A DNA stretch of 11,461 nucleotides from Proteiniphilum sp. UBA5267 (GCA_002411515.1 DHTF01000098.1:1-11461), one strand, 5' to 3'. Positions 1-7,448 are shown, numbered from the stretch's first letter. Numbers and translations are program-made. Notes: a model not told the origin generated them from the letters alone.

Positions 1-769
1 ACGACAGAAACTGATAATCGAGCTTGTTCTCTTTGCGCACAATTGTTTGTGAGGGATCGTCCTTTTTCGTATAAACAGCTGTGAGACCGCCCTCAGTTCC
101 ATCGGTGCCATAAAGTCTGAACTGATCGAGGTCGGCATAATCGCGCACATCTCCAAATTTGGTCAACGAATAATTATCCCATACGATGCCATAATTTTTA
201 TTGGAAATGACAAATGGTATCGATACTTTGGTATTGTATTGGAAAAGCGATTCGTTTTTTCCTTTGTAATTGAAATCATCAGCCTGGTGCTGTCCCAAAC
301 CATAGAAAGCTTCGTTATCGGGTGATTCAAACAGTTGATGCACCGTGTAACCTTGGGTTCCTTCTACTTCAATGGGTGTCAATGTTTTTCCGCCACCCTT
401 GTTTTCTTGTAGAAGAATTTCACCTTTTTTGTTCAGAAATGCTATTTCACCTGTCGTTTTGCGAATAGTCACATCCAAAGAATCGGTGGACAAGATAATC
501 AGTTCTTCCTGCTCCTCCACATCGAACTTGTTCGAAAAGGTTAACTCCGGTTTGGTTATCAGGCTTTTCTCACTGGTGAAGTCATTCTGGCCGGTGGCTG
601 AAACGTGAATGATCTGCTCATTGACGACCTGTAAGCGGATGGCTTGTACACTCGAGCTGTTCCCCTGTTTCAACCGAACGATGATTCCGTTTTCTATCCT
701 CTCGAGCGCCGGTGAAGTACAGGAGAAAAAAATGAGGATACCCAATGCGATATAAAAAATGCGTTTCAT
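1..769 (-). CDS. GH31 glycoside hydrolase lipoprotein (alpha-xylosidase-like), N-terminal part, cut by window edge
   Basis: This is a partial gene; 256 codons are visible, starting at the ATG at 769-767 and running off the left edge. The N-terminus (MKRIFYIALGILIFFSC) is a lipoprotein signal with the lipobox cysteine at residue 17, so the enzyme is probably anchored in the outer membrane or periplasm. The body reads as the N-terminal beta-sandwich of family GH31: the family hallmark FYGLGQHQ, then DDFNYKGKNESLFQYNT, then IPFVISNKNYGIVWDNYS. The last visible part, with GGLTAVYTKKDD, resembles the start of a PA14 domain inserted in the same place as in Bacteroidetes alpha-xylosidases such as BoGH31A. 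The (beta/alpha)8 barrel with the catalytic aspartates lies outside the window, so xylosidase versus glucosidase activity cannot be decided. The GH31 assignment is firm; alpha-xylosidase acting on xyloglucan-type oligosaccharides is inferred. Confidence 0.88.
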   Translation of the reverse strand, partial: MKRIFYIALGILIFFSCTSPALERIENGIIVRLKQGNSSSVQAIRLQVVNEQIIHVSATGQNDFTSEKSLITKPELTFSNKFDVEEQEELIILSTDSLDVTIRKTTGEIAFLNKKGEILLQENKGGGKTLTPIEVEGTQGYTVHQLFESPDNEAFYGLGQHQADDFNYKGKNESLFQYNTKVSIPFVISNKNYGIVWDNYSLTKFGDVRDYADLDQFRLYGTDGTEGGLTAVYTKKDDPSQTIVRKENKLDYQFLS

Positions 770-835
770 GTATTATAATTATTATTGTGTATTATTTGAT
801 ATACAAATGATCTGCAATCACTTTGGATGAATGCT

Positions 836-843
836 CAAAAATA
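836..843 (-). promoter_or_regulatory. Candidate -7 box (TATTTTTG) for the GH31 gene
   Basis: Read on the minus strand, these bases give TATTTTTG, an exact match to the Bacteroidetes -7 consensus TAnnTTTG. It lies about 65 bases upstream of the GH31 start codon. No TTTG -33 element is present at the expected 19-21-base spacing, so the call rests on one short, AT-rich match. Confidence 0.3.
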
Positions 844-850
844 ACTCTTT

Positions 851-870
851 TTTTCCGGTTAACAGGAAAA
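851..870 (-). terminator. Weak hairpin between the SnoaL-like gene and the GH31 gene
   Basis: TTTTCC (851-856) and GGAAAA (865-870) form a perfect 6-bp inverted repeat around an 8-base loop. It lies 56 bases downstream of the stop codon of the SnoaL-like gene and could end that transcript. A T-run follows only loosely on the minus strand, and the stem is short, so this may equally be a leader structure of the GH31 transcript or chance. Confidence 0.22.
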
Positions 871-925
871 GATAGATTATTGTCGAAATATACACCGTCT
901 CGCTCAGGGGAATAGCATGCAGCTT

Positions 926-1264
926 CTATCTATTATTCAGGACAAACGACCAATGGGTGTGTGTAATTTTCCATTGACCGGACGGATCTGTTTGATAAAC
1001 TTCGGTACAATGCATTCTATATGACTGCCTCTCTCGGCGAGCCTCATAATCATACATCAAGACAGCACAACCCGACATTACCTGAACCACAGGTTCTATC
1101 ATGTCGTAGGAATCGATTTTATTTTTCCCCCTGAAACCTTCATAATAGTCTTCCAAGGCTTTCTTTCCAACAAATTTCTTTTCGAAAACCGGGTCAAAAT
1201 AAACGACATAATCAGAAGATAATTCCAAAAAACCATCAGGATTTCCATTATTCCATAGCTCCAA
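926..1264 (-). CDS. SnoaL/NTF2-like (DUF4440-type) small protein, start uncertain
   Basis: This is a protein of at least 112 aa with the look of the SnoaL_3/DUF4440 branch of the NTF2-like cone fold: an N-terminal helix followed by GFLELSSDYVVYFDP, GKKALEDYYEGF, a central beta region and the C-terminal QWKITHTHWSF strand. These small domains bind ligands or catalyse isomerase-like reactions; no specific substrate can be named. The boundary given starts at a TTG, the only conventional start in this frame. The same frame continues upstream with IALEKQALELWNNG-type helix sequence that belongs to the family's first helix, back to a stop at 1312-1310, without an ATG or GTG. An ATG at 1317-1315 in the adjacent frame opens MNKIEK and would join this frame if one A were added to the A-run at 1300-1304. 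The gene is therefore probably 926-1317 with a one-base deletion, or a sequencing error. It has no signal peptide and is probably cytoplasmic. Confidence 0.72.
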   Translation of the reverse strand: MELWNNGNPDGFLELSSDYVVYFDPVFEKKFVGKKALEDYYEGFRGKNKIDSYDMIEPVVQVMSGCAVLMYDYEARRERQSYRMHCTEVYQTDPSGQWKITHTHWSFVLNNR

Positions 1265-1299
1265 TGCTTGTTTTTCTAAAGCAATGATGGTTGTCTTGA

Positions 1300-1317
1300 T
1301 TTTTCTATTTTATTCAT
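1300..1317 (-). other. Detached start of the SnoaL-like gene with probable frameshift in an A-run
   Basis: On the minus strand an ATG at 1317-1315 opens MNKIEK and then, after GAAAAATC, reads SRQPSLL and stops. Adding one A to the five-A run at 1300-1304 gives MNKIEKIKTTIIALEK and joins directly to the SnoaL-like frame. The in-frame alternative has no ATG, GTG or TTG before 1264 except weak ATT/ATC codons. Homopolymer slippage is the simplest reading; an assembly error cannot be excluded. Confidence 0.6.
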
Positions 1318-1413
1318 TTTAAATGGTATATTACGATCCCGTTCTTATAACCACTCCTGTTCTTCTAGCCCAGAAATAATTCAAAAGCACTTATTACAGG
1401 CGAAACAATGAAA

Positions 1414-1430
1414 CGATACAAAAACTATCG
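1414..1430 (-). terminator. Small hairpin downstream of the MFS gene, possible weak terminator
   Basis: CGATA (1414-1418) and TATCG (1426-1430) pair around a 7-base loop. On the minus strand this hairpin lies about 70 bases after the stop of the MFS transporter and is followed by a T-rich stretch (TTTCATTGTTT). The stem has only five pairs, so a terminator role is tentative. Confidence 0.22.
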
Positions 1431-1490
1431 CGGAACTTATAAGATTAAAGCCTTTTTTGGGTCCTTCATACAAACAGGCTGCGGAACTTA
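1430..1490. repeat. Two direct copies of GCGGAACTTA
   Basis: The 10-mer GCGGAACTTA occurs at 1430-1439 and again at 1481-1490, a period of 51 bases, within the 235-bp gap between the SnoaL-like and MFS genes. The first copy overlaps the hairpin at 1414-1430. The rest of the gap shows no ORF, RNA gene or clear promoter. The repeat could be paired binding sites or a duplication remnant; chance is not excluded. Confidence 0.3.
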
Positions 1491-1499
1491 AATCATCCT

Positions 1500-2780
1500 T
1501 TAGGGTATCCGTTTGTGTTTATAACGGAACAGCATGGCAAAAAGGAGCGTGATCAGCAGTGCATATCCGGCAAAGATAAACCAAACGCTCTGCCAGTCGC
1601 CCAACATCAGTGATTTCGTTTGTCCGTTCACCAGCGCATCCTGCCAGGTTGTGTACTGATTCACGACCCATTGTGCACCCAGCGTTCCGATGGTAGCCCC
1701 GACCCCGTTGGTCATCAGCATGAACATGCCCTGGGCACTGGCGCGCAAATGGTGGGGCGTCTCCTTATCCACAAAGAGCGATCCCGACACGTTGAAGAAA
1801 TCGAATGCCACGCCATAGACCAACATCGAGAAGATGAGTAACCAGACACCATTGCCGGGATTTCCCAGACCGAAGAATCCAAAACGGAGTACCCAGGCAA
1901 ACATGGCAATCAACATGACATTCTTGATCCCATATCGTTTCAGGAAGAAAGGAATCAGCAAGATACAAAGAGCCTCAGATATCTGCGACAAAGAGATGAG
2001 GATATTGGCATGCTTCACCCCAAAAGTATTTGCGTACTGGGGTAATGCTTCAAAGCTGGCGATAAATGGATTGGCAAAGCCGTTGGTGATCTGCAGGGAG
2101 ACACCCAGGAACATGGAAAAGATAAAAAACAGGGCCATCTTCCGTTGTTTAAACAGCCTGAAGGCATCGAGACCCAACGCCTCGAACAGCGTCTTGTCTT
2201 TCGTGTCGGTACTCACCGGGCAGTTGGGAAGCGTAAAAGCATAGGCTCCCAGAATAAGACCAATTGCTGCACTCACCACAAACTGCATCGAAGAGGTTTG
2301 AAAACCAATGACGTCCACCAGCCACATGGTACAGATAAAACCAATGGTGCCGAAAACACGAATGGGCGGAAATGCCTTGACTGTCTCCATGCCTCCCCTT
2401 TCCAGAATGGTATAAGCTACCGAATTGGATAACGCGAGCGTAGGCATATAAAATGCGACACTCAGGGTATACAACGTAAAAAATATCGAAAAAGAGACTT
2501 CTGTACCGGCCTGGAGACCGTATAATCCGGCGGCTAGCATAAACGCTGCTGCCAGCAGATGAGATACGCCCAGTAACTTCTGTGCCGGCACCCACCGGTC
2601 GGCAATGATGCCCATAATGGCAGGCATGAAGATCGATACAATTCCCTGCACAGAATAGAATATTCCGATATGCAATCCCATGCCTGCAGGACCCAGATAG
2701 CGTGACATGGATGTAAGATAAGCCCCCCAAACGGCAAATTGGAGGAAATTCATGACAATCAGCCGAATTTTCAACGACAT
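1500..2780 (-). CDS. MFS nucleoside:H+ symporter family transporter (NupG-like)
   Basis: This is a 426-aa integral inner-membrane protein with about 12 hydrophobic segments and no cleavable signal, close to the 418 aa of E. coli NupG. The N-terminus (MSLKIRLIVMNFLQFAVWGAYL) and the loop after the second helix, GIIADRWVPAQKLL (residues 57-70, with the conserved D61-R62), fit the nucleoside:H+ symporter family (Pfam Nuc_H_symport), in which the Bacteroidetes members are usually labelled nucleoside permease. A long hydrophilic loop around residues 185-210 separates the two six-helix halves, as is usual in MFS carriers. The expected role is proton-driven uptake of nucleosides, though Bacteroidetes members may carry other small sugars or glycosides. 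It starts at the ATG 94 bases after the EnvC-like gene on the same strand, with a 5' leader that could hold its own promoter. The family call is firm; the substrate is inferred. Confidence 0.85.
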   Translation of the reverse strand: MSLKIRLIVMNFLQFAVWGAYLTSMSRYLGPAGMGLHIGIFYSVQGIVSIFMPAIMGIIADRWVPAQKLLGVSHLLAAAFMLAAGLYGLQAGTEVSFSIFFTLYTLSVAFYMPTLALSNSVAYTILERGGMETVKAFPPIRVFGTIGFICTMWLVDVIGFQTSSMQFVVSAAIGLILGAYAFTLPNCPVSTDTKDKTLFEALGLDAFRLFKQRKMALFFIFSMFLGVSLQITNGFANPFIASFEALPQYANTFGVKHANILISLSQISEALCILLIPFFLKRYGIKNVMLIAMFAWVLRFGFFGLGNPGNGVWLLIFSMLVYGVAFDFFNVSGSLFVDKETPHHLRASAQGMFMLMTNGVGATIGTLGAQWVVNQYTTWQDALVNGQTKSLMLGDWQSVWFIFAGYALLITLLFAMLFRYKHKRIP

Positions 2781-2874
2781 ATATGTAAGATTTATTTATT
2801 TGTTTATTGTGTTCATGTTGTCCCTGCTTCGCACCTACAAATTAGCACTGAATAAATACTGGGTTCCTGCCAAA

Positions 2875-4236
2875 TCATTCCCTTGCGAGCCAGGGAGCTG
2901 GATTTAATTTGGTGGTCTTCTGCCACAACTGGAAATGCATGGATGAAACATTGGTGTCGGGATCGGTAAAAATACGGCCCAATGACTCTCCTGTTTTCAC
3001 CTTATCACCCTGTTTAACAAAAAGATCATATATATTGGCATAAAATGTATAGTACTCTCCATGTCGGACGATGACACAGGTGTTGGAACCGGGGAATGAA
3101 AAGACTTTCGACACCTCACCATCGAAGACAGCCCTGATACTGGCACCCTTTTGTGCCTGAATATCGATTCCGTTGCTGTTTGTGGTCACATTCCATTCGC
3201 TGTGCTTTTTGGCACCAAAACTGCCCACGATGGATGCCGTTCCAGTTACCGGCATAGGTAATTTCCCTTTGTTGGCCGCAAAGTTTTTCGACAGGTTAAA
3301 AGTTTCATCAGAGGACCTGCTTTTTTCTGCCTCGATGCGTGGAGCAGCGGCCGAGCTACGGGTAGTTTTCTCCTCCACAGGGGAGGTGGCAACTTCTTCG
3401 GTTTTCTTTGTACTTTCCGGTTCTCGTGGCTCCTTCGCTACCTGCTCGGCTGCTTTCTTGCGTCGTTCTGTCTCTTCAGCCAGTCTTCTTTCCTCGGCTT
3501 CACGCTCCTGACGGGCCACCTCCGCAGCAATAAGCTTTTCAATTTGGGCGTTCAGCTGATTCGCCCGTTGCTGCTTTTCTTTCAATGTTTTTTGAAGCTG
3601 TCGCTGCTGCCCACGAGCCGCTGTTACCTCGGACTGTTTTGTCTGTTCTTCATTTTGCAGTCGTTGTTGTTCGTCCTGTAGTGCGGAAAGGACTTTCTCT
3701 TTATCGGCTTTCGCCTTTGCCAGCGATTCTTTTTTGATGGTGATCGCTGTATTTTGCTTTTTGATCTCTTCAGCCTGCGACCTCTGCCACCGGGAATACT
3801 CGCGCAGATACTGCATTCTCCGCAATGATTCCCCGGGTGATTTTCCGGAAAGCACGAAGAATAATTTGTTTTGCCTTACATTGTGTTTCAACATCCCCTG
3901 TATGGCCTTGGCATAGTTGTCTTGTTTCTGCTTCAGCTCTTTGTTGAGTCGAACAATTTCTGCTTCCAGCCGTGCTTCCTCCTGCCCGAGAGCACTGATC
4001 TCTGCCTGTTGTGCAACAATAAGTTCTTTACGTGCGGATATCTGCTTATTGATCAGATTGATGCGATCGAGGATGGTGGTTGTCTGCTTTTTGACATCGA
4101 GAAACAGCTTGTTCGTATTTTTTATCTCTTCCTGTAATAGCTGCTGTTGTTTCTGTAATCGTTCAATCTGCGGGTTTTGAGAGAACGAAAAAGATCCTGT
4201 CAATATAAAAAGAAATATGATAAAAAGCCGTTTCAT
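2875..4236 (-). CDS. envC: EnvC-like murein hydrolase activator: coiled coil plus degenerate LytM/M23 domain
   Basis: This is a 453-aa secreted protein. Residues 1-19 are a type I signal peptide (ending SFSFSQ). Residues 22 to about 265 are a long Gln/Lys/Glu-rich coiled coil, followed by a low-complexity linker rich in E, K, S and T (about 265-320). A LytM/peptidase M23 domain occupies 323-450. The zinc site is broken: in the HxGxD motif the first His is Ser354 (SNGID, Asp358 kept), the H of the YxH strand is Asn401 (YAN), and HxH reads S432-M-H434. Domain order, length and loss of metal ligands match E. coli EnvC, which does not cut peptidoglycan itself but activates periplasmic N-acetylmuramoyl-L-alanine amidases at the division septum. 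It is the last gene of the dut-TPR-DUF4292-envC series, 65 bases after the DUF4292 gene. The activator role is inferred; direct hydrolase activity is unlikely. Confidence 0.88.
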   Translation of the reverse strand: MKRLFIIFLFILTGSFSFSQNPQIERLQKQQQLLQEEIKNTNKLFLDVKKQTTTILDRINLINKQISARKELIVAQQAEISALGQEEARLEAEIVRLNKELKQKQDNYAKAIQGMLKHNVRQNKLFFVLSGKSPGESLRRMQYLREYSRWQRSQAEEIKKQNTAITIKKESLAKAKADKEKVLSALQDEQQRLQNEEQTKQSEVTAARGQQRQLQKTLKEKQQRANQLNAQIEKLIAAEVARQEREAEERRLAEETERRKKAAEQVAKEPREPESTKKTEEVATSPVEEKTTRSSAAAPRIEAEKSRSSDETFNLSKNFAANKGKLPMPVTGTASIVGSFGAKKHSEWNVTTNSNGIDIQAQKGASIRAVFDGEVSKVFSFPGSNTCVIVRHGEYYTFYANIYDLFVKQGDKVKTGESLGRIFTDPDTNVSSMHFQLWQKTTKLNPAPWLARE

Positions 4237-4301
4237 GCGATTTTTTTACACAAAAGCATCTATATGAATCATCCGCGTGCAGAAGATGATCCATGCAGAT
4301 G

Positions 4302-5150
4302 TCATTTATTTTGAGAAAAAATTTTCAATATCTCAGCCACTGTCGTTCTCGTATAACCGGAAGGCACATTCAATGGGAGTTGCAGCAATTCATTGGTGGC
4401 TATATCTGAGAAGAGCAGTTCTGCATTTACTTTTCGGGAGGAGGAGGAGAGGGTAATTTGCATCTTGCTGGGAAAAGTCAGATCATTCAGCACAATAAAA
4501 TTGTGATATCCCCACTGCAGCGATTGCTTTTTCTCGGGCTGCATCAGATGGGTAAAAGTGATGCGGTCGTCTCCGTTCACGGTAAAGGAATAGTCGATGT
4601 TCGATCTAGTATCCTTCGATGTAATGTAATAGTATTGATCGGAGGTTTGAGTGTACTTGAATTTTCGGTAGTCGGATGATTCCACACGCCCCTTTCCCGG
4701 CACAAAAAGACTATTGGTAAAGACCGACTGCAAGGTGTAAAAATCGAACCCCACGGGATACATCTCTTTCAATGATGCAATGGATTCCATTACGTATCGT
4801 TTATTCATTCGGTCAACTACCATTACCGTATCGGGATTTATATAAAACCGAAACATTTCCACACCAAAAAGGGGCTGAATAGATATTTGCAGTGCATTGT
4901 CCTTGACGATTCTGATATTTGCCTTGGAACTCATTGATTTAGTCCCATTGGTGAGGTTCATATTCAGTTTTGCTGTAAATGTAGTATACTGAAACTCACT
5001 GGAAATGATGTCATTAAAAAGCTGATTATTGGCTTTATCCGCTACGGGTGAAATGGAATAGACAATCCGCTGCCGAGGCTTACAAGCATGGAATACCAAA
5101 GCCGTAAAAAGGCATAGAAGCAATATCTGTGTAAAACGCTTGGTGTTCAT
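4302..5150 (-). CDS. DUF4292 outer-membrane-type lipoprotein
   Basis: This is a 282-aa lipoprotein. The signal MNTKRFTQILLLCLFTALVFHAC places the lipidated cysteine at residue 23, followed by KPRQR, without an obvious inner-membrane retention signal. The rest matches the DUF4292 family of Bacteroidetes: an early helix (NNQLFNDIISSEFQYTTFTA), then alternating beta strands including ANIRIVKDNALQISIQPLFG, INPDTVMVVDRMNKRYV, and a C-terminal strand and helix. The pattern of amphipathic strands plus the 'INPDTVMVVDRMNKRY' segment is reminiscent of the LolA/LolB-type lipid-binding fold, so a role in lipoprotein or lipid handling at the outer membrane is a reasonable hypothesis, not a demonstrated one. 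It sits between the TPR gene (76 bases upstream) and the EnvC-like gene (65 bases downstream) on the same strand and is probably co-transcribed with both. Confidence 0.85.
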   Translation of the reverse strand: MNTKRFTQILLLCLFTALVFHACKPRQRIVYSISPVADKANNQLFNDIISSEFQYTTFTAKLNMNLTNGTKSMSSKANIRIVKDNALQISIQPLFGVEMFRFYINPDTVMVVDRMNKRYVMESIASLKEMYPVGFDFYTLQSVFTNSLFVPGKGRVESSDYRKFKYTQTSDQYYYITSKDTRSNIDYSFTVNGDDRITFTHLMQPEKKQSLQWGYHNFIVLNDLTFPSKMQITLSSSSRKVNAELLFSDIATNELLQLPLNVPSGYTRTTVAEILKIFSQNK

Positions 5151-5174
5151 AATGGATCACTTATTACAGAATAT

Positions 5175-5200
5175 TATATAATCTTTGATGGCATTATATA
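5175..5200. repeat. AT-only perfect inverted repeat between the TPR and DUF4292 genes
   Basis: TATATAAT (5175-5182) and ATTATATA (5193-5200) are perfect complements around a 10-base loop, inside the 76-base gap of the operon. The eight A-T pairs make a weak RNA hairpin; it could be a transcript-processing site or binding site, or simply reflect AT richness. Confidence 0.3.
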
Positions 5201-5226
5201 CCACGAGTATTCATTTATAGTAGAGA

Positions 5227-6972
5227 TCACAATTTTCCTGTTCGAATTTTCTTTTTTAGTCTCTTTGAGTCTTTATCCAACTTACGGGCTTTCTTCCATT
5301 GTTCCAGGGCTTTCTCTTTTTCACCCGTTTTGTAGAGTACATCGCCATAATGTTCAAATACATCGGCCGAAGGACTTTCCTTACTGTATTCAATTGCTTT
5401 CTCGATATAAATTTTCGCCATTGTATAGGCTCCCTGTTCATACAATATCCAGCCATACGTATCAAGGAAAGTCGGATTCATAGGTTCCGCCTTGATGGTA
5501 ATACCACTCATTTGTTCAGCCTTATCGAGATTCTTCTTCTCCAATGACAAGTAATAGCTGTAATTGTTTAAAACAGAAAGATTCTGAGGATGTAACTTTA
5601 ACGCTTTTTCATAACTCTGAAAAGCAGTTTCCTTGTTTCCCAGAAAGTAGTTTAAATCGCCGATCTGACCATGGAAGTCTGATTCCAACAGAGGGTTGAC
5701 GATTACGGCCTTGTGCACGCCCTCTTCAAAAACGCTCAATGCCTCTTTATATTTTCCCTGCTGATAGTAAGCTGCACCCAGATAGTAATAAAATTGAGGT
5801 TCCTGCGGGAGATGTTTCAACGCTTCTGCAGTTATTTCCCTGAGCTTATCCATATCTTCATCCGGCAAAACAATCCGGATCATCTGATCATATCCCGTAG
5901 GATCGGCAGGATTGTCTTTGGTGTAGATCTCGAACTGCTCCATGGCTCCCGCTTTGTCGTCTTGCAACAACAATACGTTCCCATAGATCATATTCAACTG
6001 GGTGTTATTGGGATATTGTTCAAAAAGTGTCTTAAACAACTGGTTGGCTTGTTTCAGGTCCTGCTTCTGTTGCTGCAAAATACCCAGATAACGCGTGAGG
6101 AGCTGCAGTTTGGTCTCTACATCGAGGGAGGAGCCTGTGATGGCTTGCTGTAACTCGGACTGTGAAGCAGCCTTGTTGTCGGTTTTTTCGTAATAATTGA
6201 CCAGGGAAAGAATCAGTGCCGGATAATTCCGATCTACCTCTCTTGCCTGTTCATAATATTGGAGTGCTTTAGCAGACTGATTGTCTTCCAAGTAAAGGTC
6301 ACCCATGAGCACAAGATACCTAGGATCATTCAGGTTTTTATCGATGATCTGTTGAATTTCCTCGAATGCCTTTTCCTTTTTATCCATCAATGAGTAAAGA
6401 CGATACTTGTTCATGGTGATCACTTCAGACAACCCGGTACTTCTCTCGAGGTTATTAAGGGTGTCGATGGCCTCCTGCAATTCCCCATTTTCGGCAAGTG
6501 CGTTTGCCAGTTCATACTGAAGTTCCGGCTTGTCAGGGTGCCGACCGGCAAGCGCACGGTACATATCCACTACTTCCTGCTTTAATCCGAGTTCCTTACT
6601 CAAACCGGCAAGCATCATGTTGTAATAATAATTGGCGGAATCGTAGTGAACGGCCTTCCGAAAGAATGAAAGCGCTTCGTTTTTCTGTTGCAGTACATTA
6701 TAAAATGTACCCATCTCTACCAGTACATTGGCATTGGTAGAATCCAGGGCGTAGCAATGTTGAAAGAGATCAAACGCCTCATCGTAGCTACCCTGTGCTT
6801 TAGCATTCAAAGCCTCATAGAAGAACTGATCGAATTTTCGTCTCTCTTCCTCATTCAGACACAATGCCTCTTTATTCTCTTGTGCCAGGGCCTTAAATGG
6901 CAATGCTCCGGCAAGAAGGAAGAAAAACAGAAATGAAAAAAATATGTGGTGTTTTACTTTTGTATAGGTCAT
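5227..6972 (-). CDS. Secreted tetratricopeptide repeat (TPR) protein
   Basis: This is a 581-aa protein with a type I signal peptide (hydrophobic FFSFLFFFLLAGALPF, cleavage expected after ALA at residue 30), so it is periplasmic or on the inner face of the outer membrane. From about residue 45 to 570 it is almost entirely TPR helices. Good repeats are visible at about 82-115, 151-176, 217-250, 393-425, 434-465, 501-530 and 537-568, each with the G/A-Y-ALxxYxxA spacing (for example YYLGAAYYQQGKYKEALSVFEEG). The C-terminus is a lysine/arginine-rich tail (KRLKKKIRTGKL). TPR arrays are protein-protein scaffolds; no catalytic domain is present. The ATG lies only 15 bases after the stop of dut, so the two are co-transcribed. 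Position in front of a lipoprotein and an EnvC-like protein suggests a scaffold for an envelope complex, which is inference. Confidence 0.85.
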   Translation of the reverse strand: MTYTKVKHHIFFSFLFFFLLAGALPFKALAQENKEALCLNEEERRKFDQFFYEALNAKAQGSYDEAFDLFQHCYALDSTNANVLVEMGTFYNVLQQKNEALSFFRKAVHYDSANYYYNMMLAGLSKELGLKQEVVDMYRALAGRHPDKPELQYELANALAENGELQEAIDTLNNLERSTGLSEVITMNKYRLYSLMDKKEKAFEEIQQIIDKNLNDPRYLVLMGDLYLEDNQSAKALQYYEQAREVDRNYPALILSLVNYYEKTDNKAASQSELQQAITGSSLDVETKLQLLTRYLGILQQQKQDLKQANQLFKTLFEQYPNNTQLNMIYGNVLLLQDDKAGAMEQFEIYTKDNPADPTGYDQMIRIVLPDEDMDKLREITAEALKHLPQEPQFYYYLGAAYYQQGKYKEALSVFEEGVHKAVIVNPLLESDFHGQIGDLNYFLGNKETAFQSYEKALKLHPQNLSVLNNYSYYLSLEKKNLDKAEQMSGITIKAEPMNPTFLDTYGWILYEQGAYTMAKIYIEKAIEYSKESPSADVFEHYGDVLYKTGEKEKALEQWKKARKLDKDSKRLKKKIRTGKL

Positions 6973-6987
6973 TTGTTACTTCGGTTA

Positions 6988-7422
6988 TTACTTTTTTCCG
7001 GTATGGCCAAACCCGCCGGCGCCCCTTGCTGTTTCTGCCAGTGAGTCGACTTCCTCCCACTCCACCTTCGCGTGTTGTGCAACAACCATCTGGCAGATGC
7101 GCTCGCCGTCGTTGACGACGAACTCTTCGTTGGAGAGGTTGACCAAAATCACCCGAATCTCTCCTCTGTAGTCGGCATCAATGGTTCCCGGTGCATTTAC
7201 TATGCCAATTCCATGCTTAATAGCCAGGCCGCTGCGGGGACGAATCTGCGCTTCATACCCAATGGGCAACTCCAGATAGATCCCTGTGGAAATTAGCGCC
7301 CGTTCCAGTGGTTTCAACATGATCGGCTCGGCGATGTGAGCACGTAAGTCCATGCCCGCGGCAAAAGCAGTGGCATATTCTGGAAGGGGATGTCGCGACA
7401 AGTTGACTATTTTAATCTTCAT
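6988..7422 (-). CDS. dut: Deoxyuridine 5'-triphosphate nucleotidohydrolase (dUTPase)
   Basis: This 144-aa cytosolic enzyme hydrolyses dUTP to dUMP and pyrophosphate, keeping uracil out of DNA and supplying dUMP for thymidylate synthesis. All five motifs of the trimeric dUTPase family are present in order: AGMDLRA (22-28), PRSGLA (62-67), [11 protein letters not shown] (79-89, carrying the catalytic-site aspartates), ERICQMVV (107-114) and the C-terminal arm [10 protein letters not shown] (133-142), where His stands at the position that is Ser in many relatives. Length is typical for the family. The start is the ATG at 7422-7420, giving the expected MKIKIVNLS strand. It is the first gene of the minus-strand operon and is divergently placed to the 241-aa gene, with 129 bases between the start codons. 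The assignment is secure. Confidence 0.97.
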   Translation of the reverse strand: MKIKIVNLSRHPLPEYATAFAAGMDLRAHIAEPIMLKPLERALISTGIYLELPIGYEAQIRPRSGLAIKHGIGIVNAPGTIDADYRGEIRVILVNLSNEEFVVNDGERICQMVVAQHAKVEWEEVDSLAETARGAGGFGHTGKK

Positions 7423-7448
7423 TCGAGGAGTCTTTCAGTTTGATGATG

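Noticed and set aside
372..608. 78-aa plus-strand ORF opposite the GH31 gene
   Set aside because: It lies wholly inside the GH31 coding frame on the other strand and encodes nothing family-like.
1834..2432. Overlapping plus-strand ORFs of 95-136 aa opposite the MFS gene
   Set aside because: They are antisense shadows of a clear 12-TM transporter, with unusual low-complexity composition.
2149..2730. 193-aa minus-strand ORF in another frame of the MFS gene
   Set aside because: It overlaps the transporter completely in an alternative frame and shows no recognisable domain.
3173..3511. 112-aa plus-strand ORF opposite the EnvC-like gene
   Set aside because: Its Ser/Ala-rich sequence is the antisense of the low-complexity linker of the real protein.
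4268..4290. ATCATC / GATGAT inverted repeat before the EnvC-like gene
   Set aside because: Six bp with an 11-base loop in an intra-operon gap and no T-run; expected by chance.
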